DNA of 64,000 nucleotides from an uncultured Bacteroidota bacterium (GTDB lineage Bacteria > Bacteroidota > Bacteroidia > Flavobacteriales > Flavobacteriaceae). Shown here piece by piece: positions 9,777 through 20,285 of this stretch. The translations under genes were made by a program, and so were the position numbers. The first letter of the stretch is position 1, and each line of letters opens with the position of its first letter. Under the pieces are notes generated by a model. It had not been told where the DNA came from and made no database searches. It saw nothing but the letters and a program-made list of their open reading frames with translations. Where the stretch lies: positions 1-64,000 of the forward strand of contig CACEAZ010000006.1 in NCBI GenBank assembly GCA_902557655.1. The letters are read 5' to 3'.

Positions 9777-10853
9777 CTAATCAACTTCAAATAGTTTACC
9801 ATTTTTAAAACCAACGATATATGCATTAGGATAACCGTTGCGTCTTGCAAATTTTTTCTTCTTTTTAATATCTGTAAGGTTTTTTGAACTCGAATAGAAG
9901 TACTTATACAAAGAACCTTGTTTTATCCTAGATAAGTCATTTAGACCCTTAAAGTTATATGATTTTAATTCAAGTTTTCTTTTACCCGCAGCTATTTGAA
10001 CCTTGTATAAAACTACATCAGTATTTTGCGGTTGAGCTATGTTATTTTCATAATAATTAATGGTTTTTTTGTATTTTTTTATGGCTTTGTAAATGCTATT
10101 TGAAATTTCAGCTTGCCCTTTTTTTGAGTTTAAATAGTCACCTTCTTTTTTATTAGTCATAAAACCAGCTTCAATTAAAATACTAGGCATATATGTGTTA
10201 TGAAGTACCCAAAAACCAGATTGTTTTACTCCTCTGTTTTTGATTTTTAAATCTTTTGTAAAGTTTTCCTGAACAAAACTCGCAAGCAAAATACTTTGAT
10301 CAAGATATTCCTCTTGCATTAGAGTTGTTCCAATTAGAGATTCAGTTGATGTTGGATTATAAGTTTCTTTATCCATTTGATAATGATCGTCTAAAAAGAC
10401 AATTTCGTTTTCCTTTTTAGCAATATTAAAATTAGCATTACTAACATGCAATCCGTAAACAAAAGTTTCTGAACCATGAACTGAACTGTCATGAAATGCA
10501 TTACAATGTATTGATATAAAAAGGTCGGCATCAACATCATTTGCAATTTTAGCTCTTTGTCTTAATGTTAAAAAGACATCTTTATCTCTAGTATAAATAA
10601 CCTCATCACCACTATTTTCTAACTTCTTTCCTAAATCTAAGGCTATTTTTAATACAATGTCTTTTTCTTTAATCCCACTTTGATTCGGTCTTCCAGGGTC
10701 TTTTCCACCATGTCCAGCATCAATTACTACTCTAAATTTGTTTTGAGAATCAAGTTCGTTTATGTTTGAAAGACCTAAAGCAAAGAACATAATTATTCCT
10801 TTCGCTGTTAAACTAAGGTTAAAAAAAAGGGAGTTTAAGTAAACTTTAGTCAT
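9777..10853 (-). CDS. N-acetylmuramoyl-L-alanine amidase (Amidase_3)
   Basis: VVIDAGHGGKDPG ... SIHCNAF ... LIEAGFMTNKKE. Confidence 0.93.
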   Translation of the reverse strand: MTKVYLNSLFFNLSLTAKGIIMFFALGLSNINELDSQNKFRVVIDAGHGGKDPGRPNQSGIKEKDIVLKIALDLGKKLENSGDEVIYTRDKDVFLTLRQRAKIANDVDADLFISIHCNAFHDSSVHGSETFVYGLHVSNANFNIAKKENEIVFLDDHYQMDKETYNPTSTESLIGTTLMQEEYLDQSILLASFVQENFTKDLKIKNRGVKQSGFWVLHNTYMPSILIEAGFMTNKKEGDYLNSKKGQAEISNSIYKAIKKYKKTINYYENNIAQPQNTDVVLYKVQIAAGKRKLELKSYNFKGLNDLSRIKQGSLYKYFYSSSKNLTDIKKKKKFARRNGYPNAYIVGFKNGKLFEVD

Positions 10854-10929
10854 AAATTATGTATTATAGCCTTAAAATATACGTAAATTTATAGCTGTTT
10901 TTCAGTTATACTAATATACATTCAATAGG

Positions 10930-13545
10930 TTGAAATCAAACTTTTTCAAATTAATTTTATTGTTAAGTTATACATTGTTTATAAACATGAATAATTATGC
11001 ATTCATACGTAATTATTCTATTGACACAATTGTTAAAAATGATTCAATTAATCAAAAAGATAAGTTGCTTTTAAGCAAAATCACCTATGAAGCTACCGAC
11101 ACAACTGCGATAAGCCCAAAAGATAAATTAATTAGATTATATAATAATGCCAAAATTACCTATGGGGATATGGAGATAACATCCGGAATTATTCTTGTAG
11201 ATTATGAAAAAAATGAAATTTACGCCGGAAGAATTAAAGACTCTCTTGGTGAGTATACTCAATTGCCGATATTTAAACAAGGTCAAGATGAAATAAGGCC
11301 AGATTCATTAAAATTTAACATGGATACTAAAAAGGCAATTATTTTTAATTCTAGAACAGAAGAAGCGGGTTTGAATATACTTTCAGACAAAACCAAAAAG
11401 GAAAATGACTCGGTATATTTTATGAACAGAGCTAAATTCACAACCTCTGCAGACATTGACAATCCAGAATATTATTTTTTACTCAGAAAAGCCAAGGTAA
11501 TCCCCGGAAAAAAAATTATTACAGGACCCACCAATATGTATATTGCAGACGTTCCTACACCAATTGGCCTGCCATTTGCTTATTTCCCTATTTCTAATAA
11601 AAGAAGCTCAGGTATTATATTTCCCTCTTTTGGAGAACAAAATTCCCGCGGGTATTTCATTCAAAATGGAGGTTATTATCTGCCAATAAATGACAACTTA
11701 GATTTGACATTACTTGGCGATTATTATACAAACGGAAGTTATGGTTTTAGAGTTGAGAACACCTATTTCTATAGATATAAGTTCAGAGGAAATTTAAGTT
11801 TCAGATTTGAGAATTTAATACGTAGTGAAAGAGGTTTTCCAGACTATTCTAAAAGTTCGATATATAATTTGAGATGGTCTCACAGCAAAGACTCAAAATC
11901 AAATCCAAATTCAAGATTCTCTGCTTCTGTTAATTTAGGAAGTAGTAAATATTATCAACAATCTGTAAATCAAATGAATGCAGCTAATTTTTTGAATAAT
12001 AGTTTGTCCTCATCCGTTTCTTATTCTAAAACTTTTCCAGGTGAACCTCAGGTAAATATTAGTTTGTCAGCTACACATTCACAAAACACTAATACCCAGG
12101 CCATTAATATGACTTTACCAACATTTCAAGGAAGTATCTCTAGAATATATCCATTTGCCCCGAAAGGTGGAAGCAAACGAGGTGCAATTCAAAATATTAA
12201 TTTTCAATATAATGTGCGTGGTGAAAACAGAATTTTAACCACTGATTCCTTGTTTTTTAAGAAGGAAATGTTTGAGTCAGCTAAATCAGGTTTTCAGCAT
12301 TCAATTCCAATTAGTACTAACTTTAAACTATTTAAATACCTAAGTTTTTCTACAAGCGCTAATTTTAAAGAAACCTGGGTTTTTAAAACAATTAACAAGG
12401 ACTATAACATACAATTACAGGAGGTGGAAACAACCGAAGATCGAGGTTTTGATTCATTTAGAACTTATAATTTCTCAACCTCACTAGGAACCACAGTGTA
12501 TGGAATGTATAATTTTTCTGAAAAAAGTAAAATTAAAACAATTAGGCATGTTATGAGACCTTCGGTAAGTTATGGTATTTCACCAGCGTTTAACCAGTAT
12601 TATGACACATATGAAGTAGTTTCCGCAGATGGGTTGACCACTTCTGATATAGAATATTCTAGATTTGAAGAATCTATATTTGGAATACCAAATAAGAATT
12701 ATGCAAGCTCAATGTCCTTATCATTAAATAATAATATCGAGGCAAAAGTAATTGATAAAGAAAGTGAAGAGAATGAATTAAAAAAAATAGTATTACTAAA
12801 TAATTTAAATTTTTCTACTTCTTACAACTTAGCCGCAGATTCTTTAAATTTATCTCCAGTTAGAATGAGCGGAGGAACACAATTATTTAAAAATAAAATG
12901 AATGTGAATTTTGGAGCAACACTAGATCCTTACACGCTAGATGAAAATAATGTTAGAATTAATAAATTTAATATTAATAATAATGGAGGCTTATTTAGAC
13001 TAACAAGTGCCAATATAACCTTTAATTATTCTTTAAATAACAGTAGTTTGGAAAAAGAAGAAGAAGAAACAAATGATTCATCAATAAATGAATCACTAAG
13101 AAACGGAGGAAGAGATGATGATTTATTCGGAAGGGCTATGGATACCTCATCTTCAGATTTTATGGATACTGAGGATAACGATGAAGAAGTATTAAGTGAT
13201 TTGTATTCTTATAAAATACCATGGTCATTAAGGTTAGCATATGCAGTAAATTACAACAATTCTATAGGGCAAAATGAAATTTCTTCTCATTCGTTGATGT
13301 TTTCAGGAGATGTAGAGTTATCTCCAAAATGGAATGCAGGTATATCATCAGGTTATGATTTTAAAAATCAAGGTATCACATATACTCAATTAAGATTTGA
13401 GAGAGACTTACTAAGTTGGAGGATGAACTTTAGCTGGATACCTTTTAGCACAAATAAATCATGGAATTTCTTCATCGGAATAAAAAGTGGTATGCTTAGC
13501 GATATTAAATACGATAAAAGAAGACAAAGAGATAAAATATTATAA
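10930..13545 (+). CDS. LptD-like outer-membrane LPS assembly protein (TTG start)
   Basis: OstA-like N-terminal segment and LptD core (MYIADVPTPIGLPFAYFPISNKRSSGIIFPSFGE); signal peptide begins at TTG 10930. Confidence 0.8.
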   Translation: MKSNFFKLILLLSYTLFINMNNYAFIRNYSIDTIVKNDSINQKDKLLLSKITYEATDTTAISPKDKLIRLYNNAKITYGDMEITSGIILVDYEKNEIYAGRIKDSLGEYTQLPIFKQGQDEIRPDSLKFNMDTKKAIIFNSRTEEAGLNILSDKTKKENDSVYFMNRAKFTTSADIDNPEYYFLLRKAKVIPGKKIITGPTNMYIADVPTPIGLPFAYFPISNKRSSGIIFPSFGEQNSRGYFIQNGGYYLPINDNLDLTLLGDYYTNGSYGFRVENTYFYRYKFRGNLSFRFENLIRSERGFPDYSKSSIYNLRWSHSKDSKSNPNSRFSASVNLGSSKYYQQSVNQMNAANFLNNSLSSSVSYSKTFPGEPQVNISLSATHSQNTNTQAINMTLPTFQGSISRIYPFAPKGGSKRGAIQNINFQYNVRGENRILTTDSLFFKKEMFESAKSGFQHSIPISTNFKLFKYLSFSTSANFKETWVFKTINKDYNIQLQEVETTEDRGFDSFRTYNFSTSLGTTVYGMYNFSEKSKIKTIRHVMRPSVSYGISPAFNQYYDTYEVVSADGLTTSDIEYSRFEESIFGIPNKNYASSMSLSLNNNIEAKVIDKESEENELKKIVLLNNLNFSTSYNLAADSLNLSPVRMSGGTQLFKNKMNVNFGATLDPYTLDENNVRINKFNINNNGGLFRLTSANITFNYSLNNSSLEKEEEETNDSSINESLRNGGRDDDLFGRAMDTSSSDFMDTEDNDEEVLSDLYSYKIPWSLRLAYAVNYNNSIGQNEISSHSLMFSGDVELSPKWNAGISSGYDFKNQGITYTQLRFERDLLSWRMNFSWIPFSTNKSWNFFIGIKSGMLSDIKYDKRRQRDKIL

Positions 13546-13554
13546 ATTTATACT

Positions 13555-13935
13555 ATGAAAAAAATAATAAAAACGGACAATGCTCCAAAACCAATAGGAC
13601 CTTATAATCAAGCTGTAATCGCCGGAAATTATTTATTTATTTCTGGACAGATTGCTTTAAATCCAAAATCAGGGGATTTAATTGTTAATTGCATTGAAGA
13701 TGAAACAAAACAAGTGATGGAAAATTTAAAAGCTATTTTATCAGAAGCCTCATTAACATTTGAGAATGTTGTTAAAACAACAATATTCCTTTCTAGTATG
13801 GATAATTTTAAATCTGTAAATGAAATCTATGGTTCTTATTTAAAAGATGAGACTGCACCAGCACGTGAAACAGTTGAAGTCAGTAAATTACCAGTAGGAG
13901 TTAACGTAGAAATATCAATGATCGCTATTCTGTAG
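13555..13935 (+). CDS. RidA family reactive intermediate/imine deaminase
   Basis: APKPIGPYNQAVIAGNYLFISGQIALNP ... ETVEVSKLPVGVNVEISMIA. Confidence 0.93.
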   Translation: MKKIIKTDNAPKPIGPYNQAVIAGNYLFISGQIALNPKSGDLIVNCIEDETKQVMENLKAILSEASLTFENVVKTTIFLSSMDNFKSVNEIYGSYLKDETAPARETVEVSKLPVGVNVEISMIAIL

Positions 13936-14784
13936 TTGTCTTTTATGAAAATCTAGTAATCCATCAATTGGTTTTCTAATTATATTACCAGCTTTCAAAC
14001 CATATTCTTTTAAGCATTTTTTTAGTTCATCCTTCAAATAAAATGAAATTGAGCCAACAAAATGTATTGGAATATTTTTTGCATCAGAAAATTGTAATAT
14101 TTGTCTTTCAATAAATAGATTAAAACCTCTTTTAATTAGTGATTGTCCATAATCTGAATCTTTATTTTGAATTAAAAATTTAGCAAATGTTGCTAGATAT
14201 GTGTTTGGGTTAGGTTGCTTATAAAGATTATCTTTAATTGTTTCAGCATCTAAATTAAATTCATTATTAAATTTTTTTGCTGTCTCTTCAGGTATTCTGT
14301 TAAAATAATAGTCTCTTAACATTTGTCTTCCAAAATAATTTCCACTTGCGTCATCCATTAAAATATATCCTAATGATATAACCCTTTGATCAATATTTTC
14401 TCCATCAAAATATGTGCAATTTGATCCTGTACCTAAAATACAAACAATTGATTTTGATTTTATTTCTGCTGTTGAATATATAGCTGCATATGTATCTTCT
14501 TTTATAGAATAATATTCACAGTTTATAAATATATCTTCAAATACGTTTTTAATTAAAACCCTTGGAGGCTCTGTTCCACAACCTGCTCCATAAAAATGTA
14601 TTTCTTTTACATCTTTTCTAAACTTGTATAATTCAAAGTTATTTACAATTCTTTCTTTGAGTATATGATTTGTTAGCACCTGTGGGTTAAGTCCAAGAGT
14701 TTGTGTTTCAAATAACGTTTCTCCGCTTTTATTTATTGAAATCCAATCGGTTTTAGTTGAACCGCTGTCTACAATTAAAATCAT
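13915..14784 (-). CDS. BadF/BadG/BcrA/BcrD-type ATPase, N-acetylglucosamine kinase-like
   Basis: ILIVDSGSTKTDW phosphate-1 motif, ILGTGSNC, MDDASGNYFG. Confidence 0.8.
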   Translation of the reverse strand: MILIVDSGSTKTDWISINKSGETLFETQTLGLNPQVLTNHILKERIVNNFELYKFRKDVKEIHFYGAGCGTEPPRVLIKNVFEDIFINCEYYSIKEDTYAAIYSTAEIKSKSIVCILGTGSNCTYFDGENIDQRVISLGYILMDDASGNYFGRQMLRDYYFNRIPEETAKKFNNEFNLDAETIKDNLYKQPNPNTYLATFAKFLIQNKDSDYGQSLIKRGFNLFIERQILQFSDAKNIPIHFVGSISFYLKDELKKCLKEYGLKAGNIIRKPIDGLLDFHKRQLQNSDH

Positions 14785-14821
14785 ATTGATAGCTTATTGG
14801 TGGTTAGTTTGTTTAATATAA

Positions 14822-15832
<1,011 letters not shown>

Positions 15833-15837
15833 TTAAT

Positions 15838-16824
15838 TTATATTGACATTATATCACTGACTTTTAAAAGCTCAGTATTTATTTTTGTAATTCCTTTTAT
15901 TGCTTTTTTGAAGGGAGTTACTGTAACAACATTATTTTGTAAACCAACCATAATATTACTTTCTCCCTTAATCATTAGTTCAACGGCTTTAACCCCAAAC
16001 CTACTAGCTAAAACTCTATCAAAGCATGTGGGAGAACCACCTCTTTGCATATGACCAAGTACAGAAACTCTTGCGTCATAATCAGGTAAATGTTTTTCAA
16101 CATATTTTTTTAATTCATATACATTTTCCCCGGTATCATCTCCTTCAGCAACAACTACTATACTAGATGATTTTCCTGTTTTTTTACTTCTCTTTAAAGA
16201 TTGGATTAACCTTTGCTCACCCAAATTTTCTTCAGGGATTAATATTTCTTCTGCACCTGAAGCAACACCTGTATTAAGAGCTATGTGACCTGCATCTCTA
16301 CCCATTACTTCAATAAAGAATAATCGGTTATGTGAACTCGCAGTATCTCTTATCTTATCAATAGCACTCATTACTGTATTACAAGCAGAATCAAAACCAA
16401 TTGTATGAGAGGTTCCAAATATATCATTGTCAATTGTTGCAGGAATACCAATGACAGGAAAGTTATATTCTTTACCAAAGATCAAACCTCCAGTAAATGT
16501 TCCGTCACCGCCAATTGCAATTAAACCATCAATATTATTAGATTTTAAAGTTTTATAAGCCTTATCTCTCCCTTCTTTAGATCTAAAATCTTTAGATCTT
16601 GCTGTTTTTAAGATAGTTCCCCCCTTATTAATTATACCCTTAACACTTCTTGCATTTAGCTCAATCATTTTACCATTGATTAAGCCATCGTATCCTTTGT
16701 AAAAACCCATCGGGGTTATATCTTTATAAACACATGTACGAACAACCGATCTAATGGCAGCATTCATCCCCGGTGCATCTCCACCAGACGTGATAATACC
16801 TATTTTTTTAAGGGATTTTTCCAT
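15838..16824 (-). CDS. pfkA: ATP-dependent 6-phosphofructokinase
   Basis: GIITSGGDAPGMNAAIR, IGGDGTFTGG (Gly, ATP-type), RDAGHIA, LGHMQRGGSPTCFDR. Confidence 0.97.
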   Translation of the reverse strand: MEKSLKKIGIITSGGDAPGMNAAIRSVVRTCVYKDITPMGFYKGYDGLINGKMIELNARSVKGIINKGGTILKTARSKDFRSKEGRDKAYKTLKSNNIDGLIAIGGDGTFTGGLIFGKEYNFPVIGIPATIDNDIFGTSHTIGFDSACNTVMSAIDKIRDTASSHNRLFFIEVMGRDAGHIALNTGVASGAEEILIPEENLGEQRLIQSLKRSKKTGKSSSIVVVAEGDDTGENVYELKKYVEKHLPDYDARVSVLGHMQRGGSPTCFDRVLASRFGVKAVELMIKGESNIMVGLQNNVVTVTPFKKAIKGITKINTELLKVSDIMSI

Positions 16825-16899
16825 CCCTGTAAATATAATAATCTATTAGATTAATCATAAGCATTTTTTTAAATCTTTTTTTAATTAAAAAAGTAACTA

Positions 16900-16907
16900 T
16901 AAATTTG
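16900..16907 (+). promoter_or_regulatory. -7 box TAAATTTG of tsaD, 4 nt before ATG
   Basis: TAnnTTTG match; no clear -33 TTG. Confidence 0.45.
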
Positions 16908-16911
16908 AAGC

Positions 16912-17919
16912 ATGAATGATGATATTTATATTTTGGCAATCGAAACGTCATGTGATGACACATCCATAGCAATAATGAGTAATAATACAGTGTTATCAAA
17001 TATTGTCTCTAGTCAGCAAATTCACGAACTTTTTGGAGGTGTAGTCCCAGAATTAGCATCAAGAGAGCATGATAAATTAATTGTACCTGTTCTTAGAGAG
17101 GCCTTACATAAATCTAAAATATCCCTAAATCAAATCGATGCTATAGCATACACTAGAGGTCCGGGTTTACTTGGTTCATTGCTAGTTGGAAGCTCATTTG
17201 CAAAATCCTTATCTCTTTCTTTAAATATTCCTTTAGTTGAAATAAATCATATGCATGCTCATATTTTATCAATATTTATTGAGGATAACATTGACAAGCC
17301 TGAATTTCCTTTTATAGCATTAACAGTGTCTGGTGGTCACACCCAATTAGTTCTTGTTGAAAGTCCGATAAAATTCACTGAAATTGGAACAACTCTGGAT
17401 GATGCTGCTGGTGAAGCATTTGATAAGTCAGGAAAAATTCTTGGGTTGGATTATCCTGCTGGACCTACAATTGATAAATTGTCTAAAAACGGTGATCCAA
17501 AAAGATTTGTTTTTACAAAACCAAAGGTTAAAGATTTAAATTTTAGTTTTTCTGGGCTGAAAACTAATTTTAAAAATTTTATCAATTCAAAATCAGAAGA
17601 TTTTATTAAAAACAATTTAAACCATCTTTGCGCATCACTACAACACACTATTATTGAAATTTTGATTGAGAAAATATTAAATGCCCAAAAAATACATATA
17701 ATTAATGATTTTGTCGTTTGCGGAGGAGTTTCTGCAAATTCATATTTAAGACAAAAACTTTTAGATTTAAAAGATTCGCATGATATAAAATCTTACCTTC
17801 CCAATGTATGCTATTCGACTGATAATGCAGCCATGATTGGAGTCAATGCTTATTATAAGTTTAAGCATTCTATTTTTGGTGAACTAAGTGATCAAAGCAT
17901 ATCTAGATACCCTGTTTAA
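16912..17919 (+). CDS. tsaD: tRNA N6-adenosine threonylcarbamoyltransferase
   Basis: LAIETSCDDTSIAI, NHMHAHI, TVSGGHTQLV, DDAAGEAFDK. Confidence 0.97.
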   Translation: MNDDIYILAIETSCDDTSIAIMSNNTVLSNIVSSQQIHELFGGVVPELASREHDKLIVPVLREALHKSKISLNQIDAIAYTRGPGLLGSLLVGSSFAKSLSLSLNIPLVEINHMHAHILSIFIEDNIDKPEFPFIALTVSGGHTQLVLVESPIKFTEIGTTLDDAAGEAFDKSGKILGLDYPAGPTIDKLSKNGDPKRFVFTKPKVKDLNFSFSGLKTNFKNFINSKSEDFIKNNLNHLCASLQHTIIEILIEKILNAQKIHIINDFVVCGGVSANSYLRQKLLDLKDSHDIKSYLPNVCYSTDNAAMIGVNAYYKFKHSIFGELSDQSISRYPV

Positions 17920-18626
17920 TGAATTTATTCTATTCTAATAATATTGATAACGATAAAGGACAAATTTCTCTTACTGATCAGGAGAATAGGCATTTAATAA
18001 AAGTTTTAAGAAAATCAATTGGTGAAGTAATAAGTGTAACAGACGGAATCGGGAATATATACAAGTGTGAAATAATTAATACTGACAAAACCTCGTCCAC
18101 CCTTTCGATTATCAATTTTGATAAAAACGATTCAATTTTTCCCAAGCTTAGTATAGCTATTTCTCTAACAAAAAAAACAAATCGTTTTGAATGGTTTTTG
18201 GAAAAGGCCACTGAAATAGGAATTTATGAGATTACACCCATAATTTCTGAATATACAGAAAAATCTAATTTAAATATTGATAGGTCAAATAAATTATTGG
18301 TTTCTGCAATGAAGCAATCTTTACGATCCAGATTACCAATATTAAACATACCAATGAGTTTTGAGGATTATGTAAATGAGAAAAAATACGCAGAAAATAA
18401 TTTTATTGCCACATGTAAAAAAAATAATTACTCCTTATTTGAAGAAAAATTGATCAAAGGTTGCCCTGCTAATGTTTTAATTGGTCCTGAGGGTGGATTT
18501 TCAAAGAATGAATTAAATTTTGCAAAAAACACTAACTTTATGCCAATATCACTAGGAAACTATAGATATAGAACGGAAACAGCTGGAATTAGCGTATGTA
18601 TGATTTTTTCACTAATTAATAAATAA
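17919..18626 (+). CDS. rsmE: 16S rRNA (uracil(1498)-N(3))-methyltransferase
   Basis: HLIKVLR, EKATEIGI, LIGPEGGFSKNE, LGNYRYRTETA. Confidence 0.93.
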   Translation: MNLFYSNNIDNDKGQISLTDQENRHLIKVLRKSIGEVISVTDGIGNIYKCEIINTDKTSSTLSIINFDKNDSIFPKLSIAISLTKKTNRFEWFLEKATEIGIYEITPIISEYTEKSNLNIDRSNKLLVSAMKQSLRSRLPILNIPMSFEDYVNEKKYAENNFIATCKKNNYSLFEEKLIKGCPANVLIGPEGGFSKNELNFAKNTNFMPISLGNYRYRTETAGISVCMIFSLINK

Positions 18627-18630
18627 AAAT

Positions 18631-19701
18631 ATGAATTCAGGAGACCTTGTTAAGTCAGTGATTAAATTATCATTAATTGCTCTTTTAATATTTGTTTTAT
18701 ATAAATTAAAATTAGGTTTATTATACGTATTTATAGCCTTAATTTTAACCTTAATTGTCAATCCTTTAAACAAACTATTTTTTAAAAAACTAAAGCTTAG
18801 TAAAACTTTTTCATCTATTATTTCAATTACTTTCCTGATTTCATTTTTTGCTATGATTATCGGATTAATTGTGCCAGTTTTAACCAAACAAGGTCAAAAC
18901 CTTTCACTCTTGAATAATAAGGAGTTTAGGGCAAATTTTGATTCAACCATTACAACGATAAATAATTATTTTGAAAATCAACAATTAAGTATTTTTGATT
19001 TTTTCACAGATTTAAATATTATCTCAGATATTGATTTTAGTTTTGTTACTCAACTTTTCAATTCAATTATTTCACAAATAGGAAGCTTGAGTATAGGTAT
19101 TCTTTCTGTCTTATTTATTACTTTTTTCTTCTTAAAAGACGGAAATAAAATCTTTGAAAACTTTATAGATTTTTTTCCAAGAAAACAAAGTGCTAAATTA
19201 AAAGCCTCTTTTGATACAATAAATATCCTTTTAACCAGATATTTCACTGGTGTTTTGATACAGGTTTTAATTCTTTTTGTTTTCTACTATACACTTCTTC
19301 TTATTCTAGGTGTTGAGAATTCATTTGTTATCGCCTTTATTTGTGCTATCCTAAATATTATTCCATACTTGGGCCCTCTAATAAGTGTAATCTTAATGAT
19401 GGTTTTATCCATAACAAGTAATTTAGATAATATTGTTTTAGATAATTATATATTTAATTCCGTGTTTATTTTTGTTGGTTTTTCAATTATTCAATTTGTC
19501 GACAATTTTTTTCTTCAACCCTATATATTTTCATCTTCGGTAAAATCACATCCTCTCGAAGTTTTTATTGTTATTATATTTTCTGGAATTCTTTTTGGTA
19601 TTTTCGGTTTGATTATAGCAATACCTCTATACACAACGTTGAAGGTAATTTTTGTAAGCTTTTTTGATATTAGGAAAATAATATCAAATCTTGTGAAATA
19701 A
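18631..19701 (+). CDS. AI-2E family transporter (permease)
   Basis: Polytopic membrane protein with PYLGPLIS, QFVDNFFLQPYIFSSSVKSHPLEVF, GIFGLIIAIPLYTTLKV. Confidence 0.85.
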   Translation: MNSGDLVKSVIKLSLIALLIFVLYKLKLGLLYVFIALILTLIVNPLNKLFFKKLKLSKTFSSIISITFLISFFAMIIGLIVPVLTKQGQNLSLLNNKEFRANFDSTITTINNYFENQQLSIFDFFTDLNIISDIDFSFVTQLFNSIISQIGSLSIGILSVLFITFFFLKDGNKIFENFIDFFPRKQSAKLKASFDTINILLTRYFTGVLIQVLILFVFYYTLLLILGVENSFVIAFICAILNIIPYLGPLISVILMMVLSITSNLDNIVLDNYIFNSVFIFVGFSIIQFVDNFFLQPYIFSSSVKSHPLEVFIVIIFSGILFGIFGLIIAIPLYTTLKVIFVSFFDIRKIISNLVK

Positions 19702-19705
19702 TTTA

Positions 19706-19819
19706 TTATTTCAATTTTGTACTTTTATTTAAAACTAACCAATGAAAAAAACATTTATTCTTGCGAATCTTATTTAATTTTTCTCTTCTCATGTCCAACG
19801 TTAATTTTACGTGAGCCAT
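19706..19819 (-). pseudogene. Remnant of the N-terminus of a Bacteroidota tyrosine-type integrase (arm-binding domain), 37 codons
   Basis: Manual translation of the minus strand gives MAHVKLTLDMRREKLNKIRKNKCFFHWLVLNKSTKLK*; the start resembles MAxVKxTLDxRRKKxDGTyPLvxRlxhNxKST of phage/ICE integrases, then stops; no catalytic domain follows. Confidence 0.6.
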
Positions 19820-19843
19820 AAGCAAATAATTTAGTGTTAGAAA

Positions 19844-19898
19844 ATGTGCAAACGATGTGCAAACTTTTGTTGATAATCAACGTTTTGACAGACAAAAC
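19844..19898. repeat. att-like repeat cluster: tandem ATGTGCAAAC (x2, 11-nt period), palindrome GTTGATAATCAAC, inverted repeat GTTTTG-ACAGA-CAAAAC
   Basis: Direct reading: 19844-19853 and 19855-19864 identical 10-mers; 19869-19881 palindrome; 19882-19887/19893-19898 inverted repeat. Confidence 0.8.
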
Positions 19899-19906
19899 AT
19901 AAGCAT

Positions 19907-19943
19907 CCTAAAACAAAAAACCTCCTGAATTAATCAGAAGGCT
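19907..19943 (-). terminator. Intrinsic terminator of the tRNA operon
   Basis: Minus strand CCTTCTGA-TTAAT-TCAGGAGG followed by TTTTTTGTTTT. Confidence 0.75.
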
Positions 19944-19951
19944 GTAATCTG

Positions 19952-20025
19952 TGATCGCGAAAGGATTCGAACCTTTGACCGTCTGCTTAGAAGGCAGATG
20001 CTCTATCCAGCTGAGCTACGCGACC
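19952..20025 (-). tRNA. tRNA-Arg (anticodon TCT)
   Basis: Cloverleaf read on minus strand: GGTCGCG...CTTCTAA loop...GGTTCGAATCC...CGCGATCA. Confidence 0.96.
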
Positions 20026-20038
20026 TTACTAAAAAATG

Positions 20039-20113
20039 TCGGGGTGGCAGGATTCGAACCTGCGACCTCCGCGTCCCAAACGCGGCGCGATAACCGGGCT
20101 ACGCTACACCCCG
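20039..20113 (-). tRNA. tRNA-Pro (anticodon TGG)
   Basis: CGGGGTG...TTTGGGA loop...GGTTCGAATCC...CACCCCGA. Confidence 0.96.
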
Positions 20114-20116
20114 AGA

Positions 20117-20203
20117 TGGCGGAGAGACAGGGATTCGAACCCTGGCGACGTTTGCACGTCGACAGATTAGCAATCTGCTCCATTACCACTCTGGCACCTC
20201 TCC
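20117..20203 (-). tRNA. tRNA-Ser (anticodon GCT), CCA encoded, long variable arm
   Basis: GGAGAGG...TTGCTAA loop...variable arm GACGTGCAAACGTC...GGTTCGAATCC...TCTCTCCGCCA. Confidence 0.95.
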
Positions 20204-20237
20204 AATACTCTATAATAGTATTTATAAAATGCGGTTG

Positions 20238-20268
20238 CAAAAATAGTTTTTCATTACAAACAACGCAA
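20238..20268 (-). promoter_or_regulatory. Bacteroidota-type promoter of the tRNA operon (TTG-N20-TATTTTTG)
   Basis: Minus strand TTG (20266-20268), 20 nt, TATTTTTG (20238-20245), upstream of tRNA-Ser. Confidence 0.65.
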
Positions 20269-20285
20269 CTATAAACAATATTTTT

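Noticed and set aside
16808-16999. 63-aa - ORF overlapping pfkA and tsaD starts
   Set aside because: Overlaps both confident gene starts, no domain, no ribosome-binding context.
19951-20274. 107-aa + ORF and 74-aa - ORF (20016-20240)
   Set aside because: Span three tRNA genes; the peptides (GFEPLT, GFEPATSAS, QGSNPCLS) are the well-known mistranslations of tRNA T-arms.
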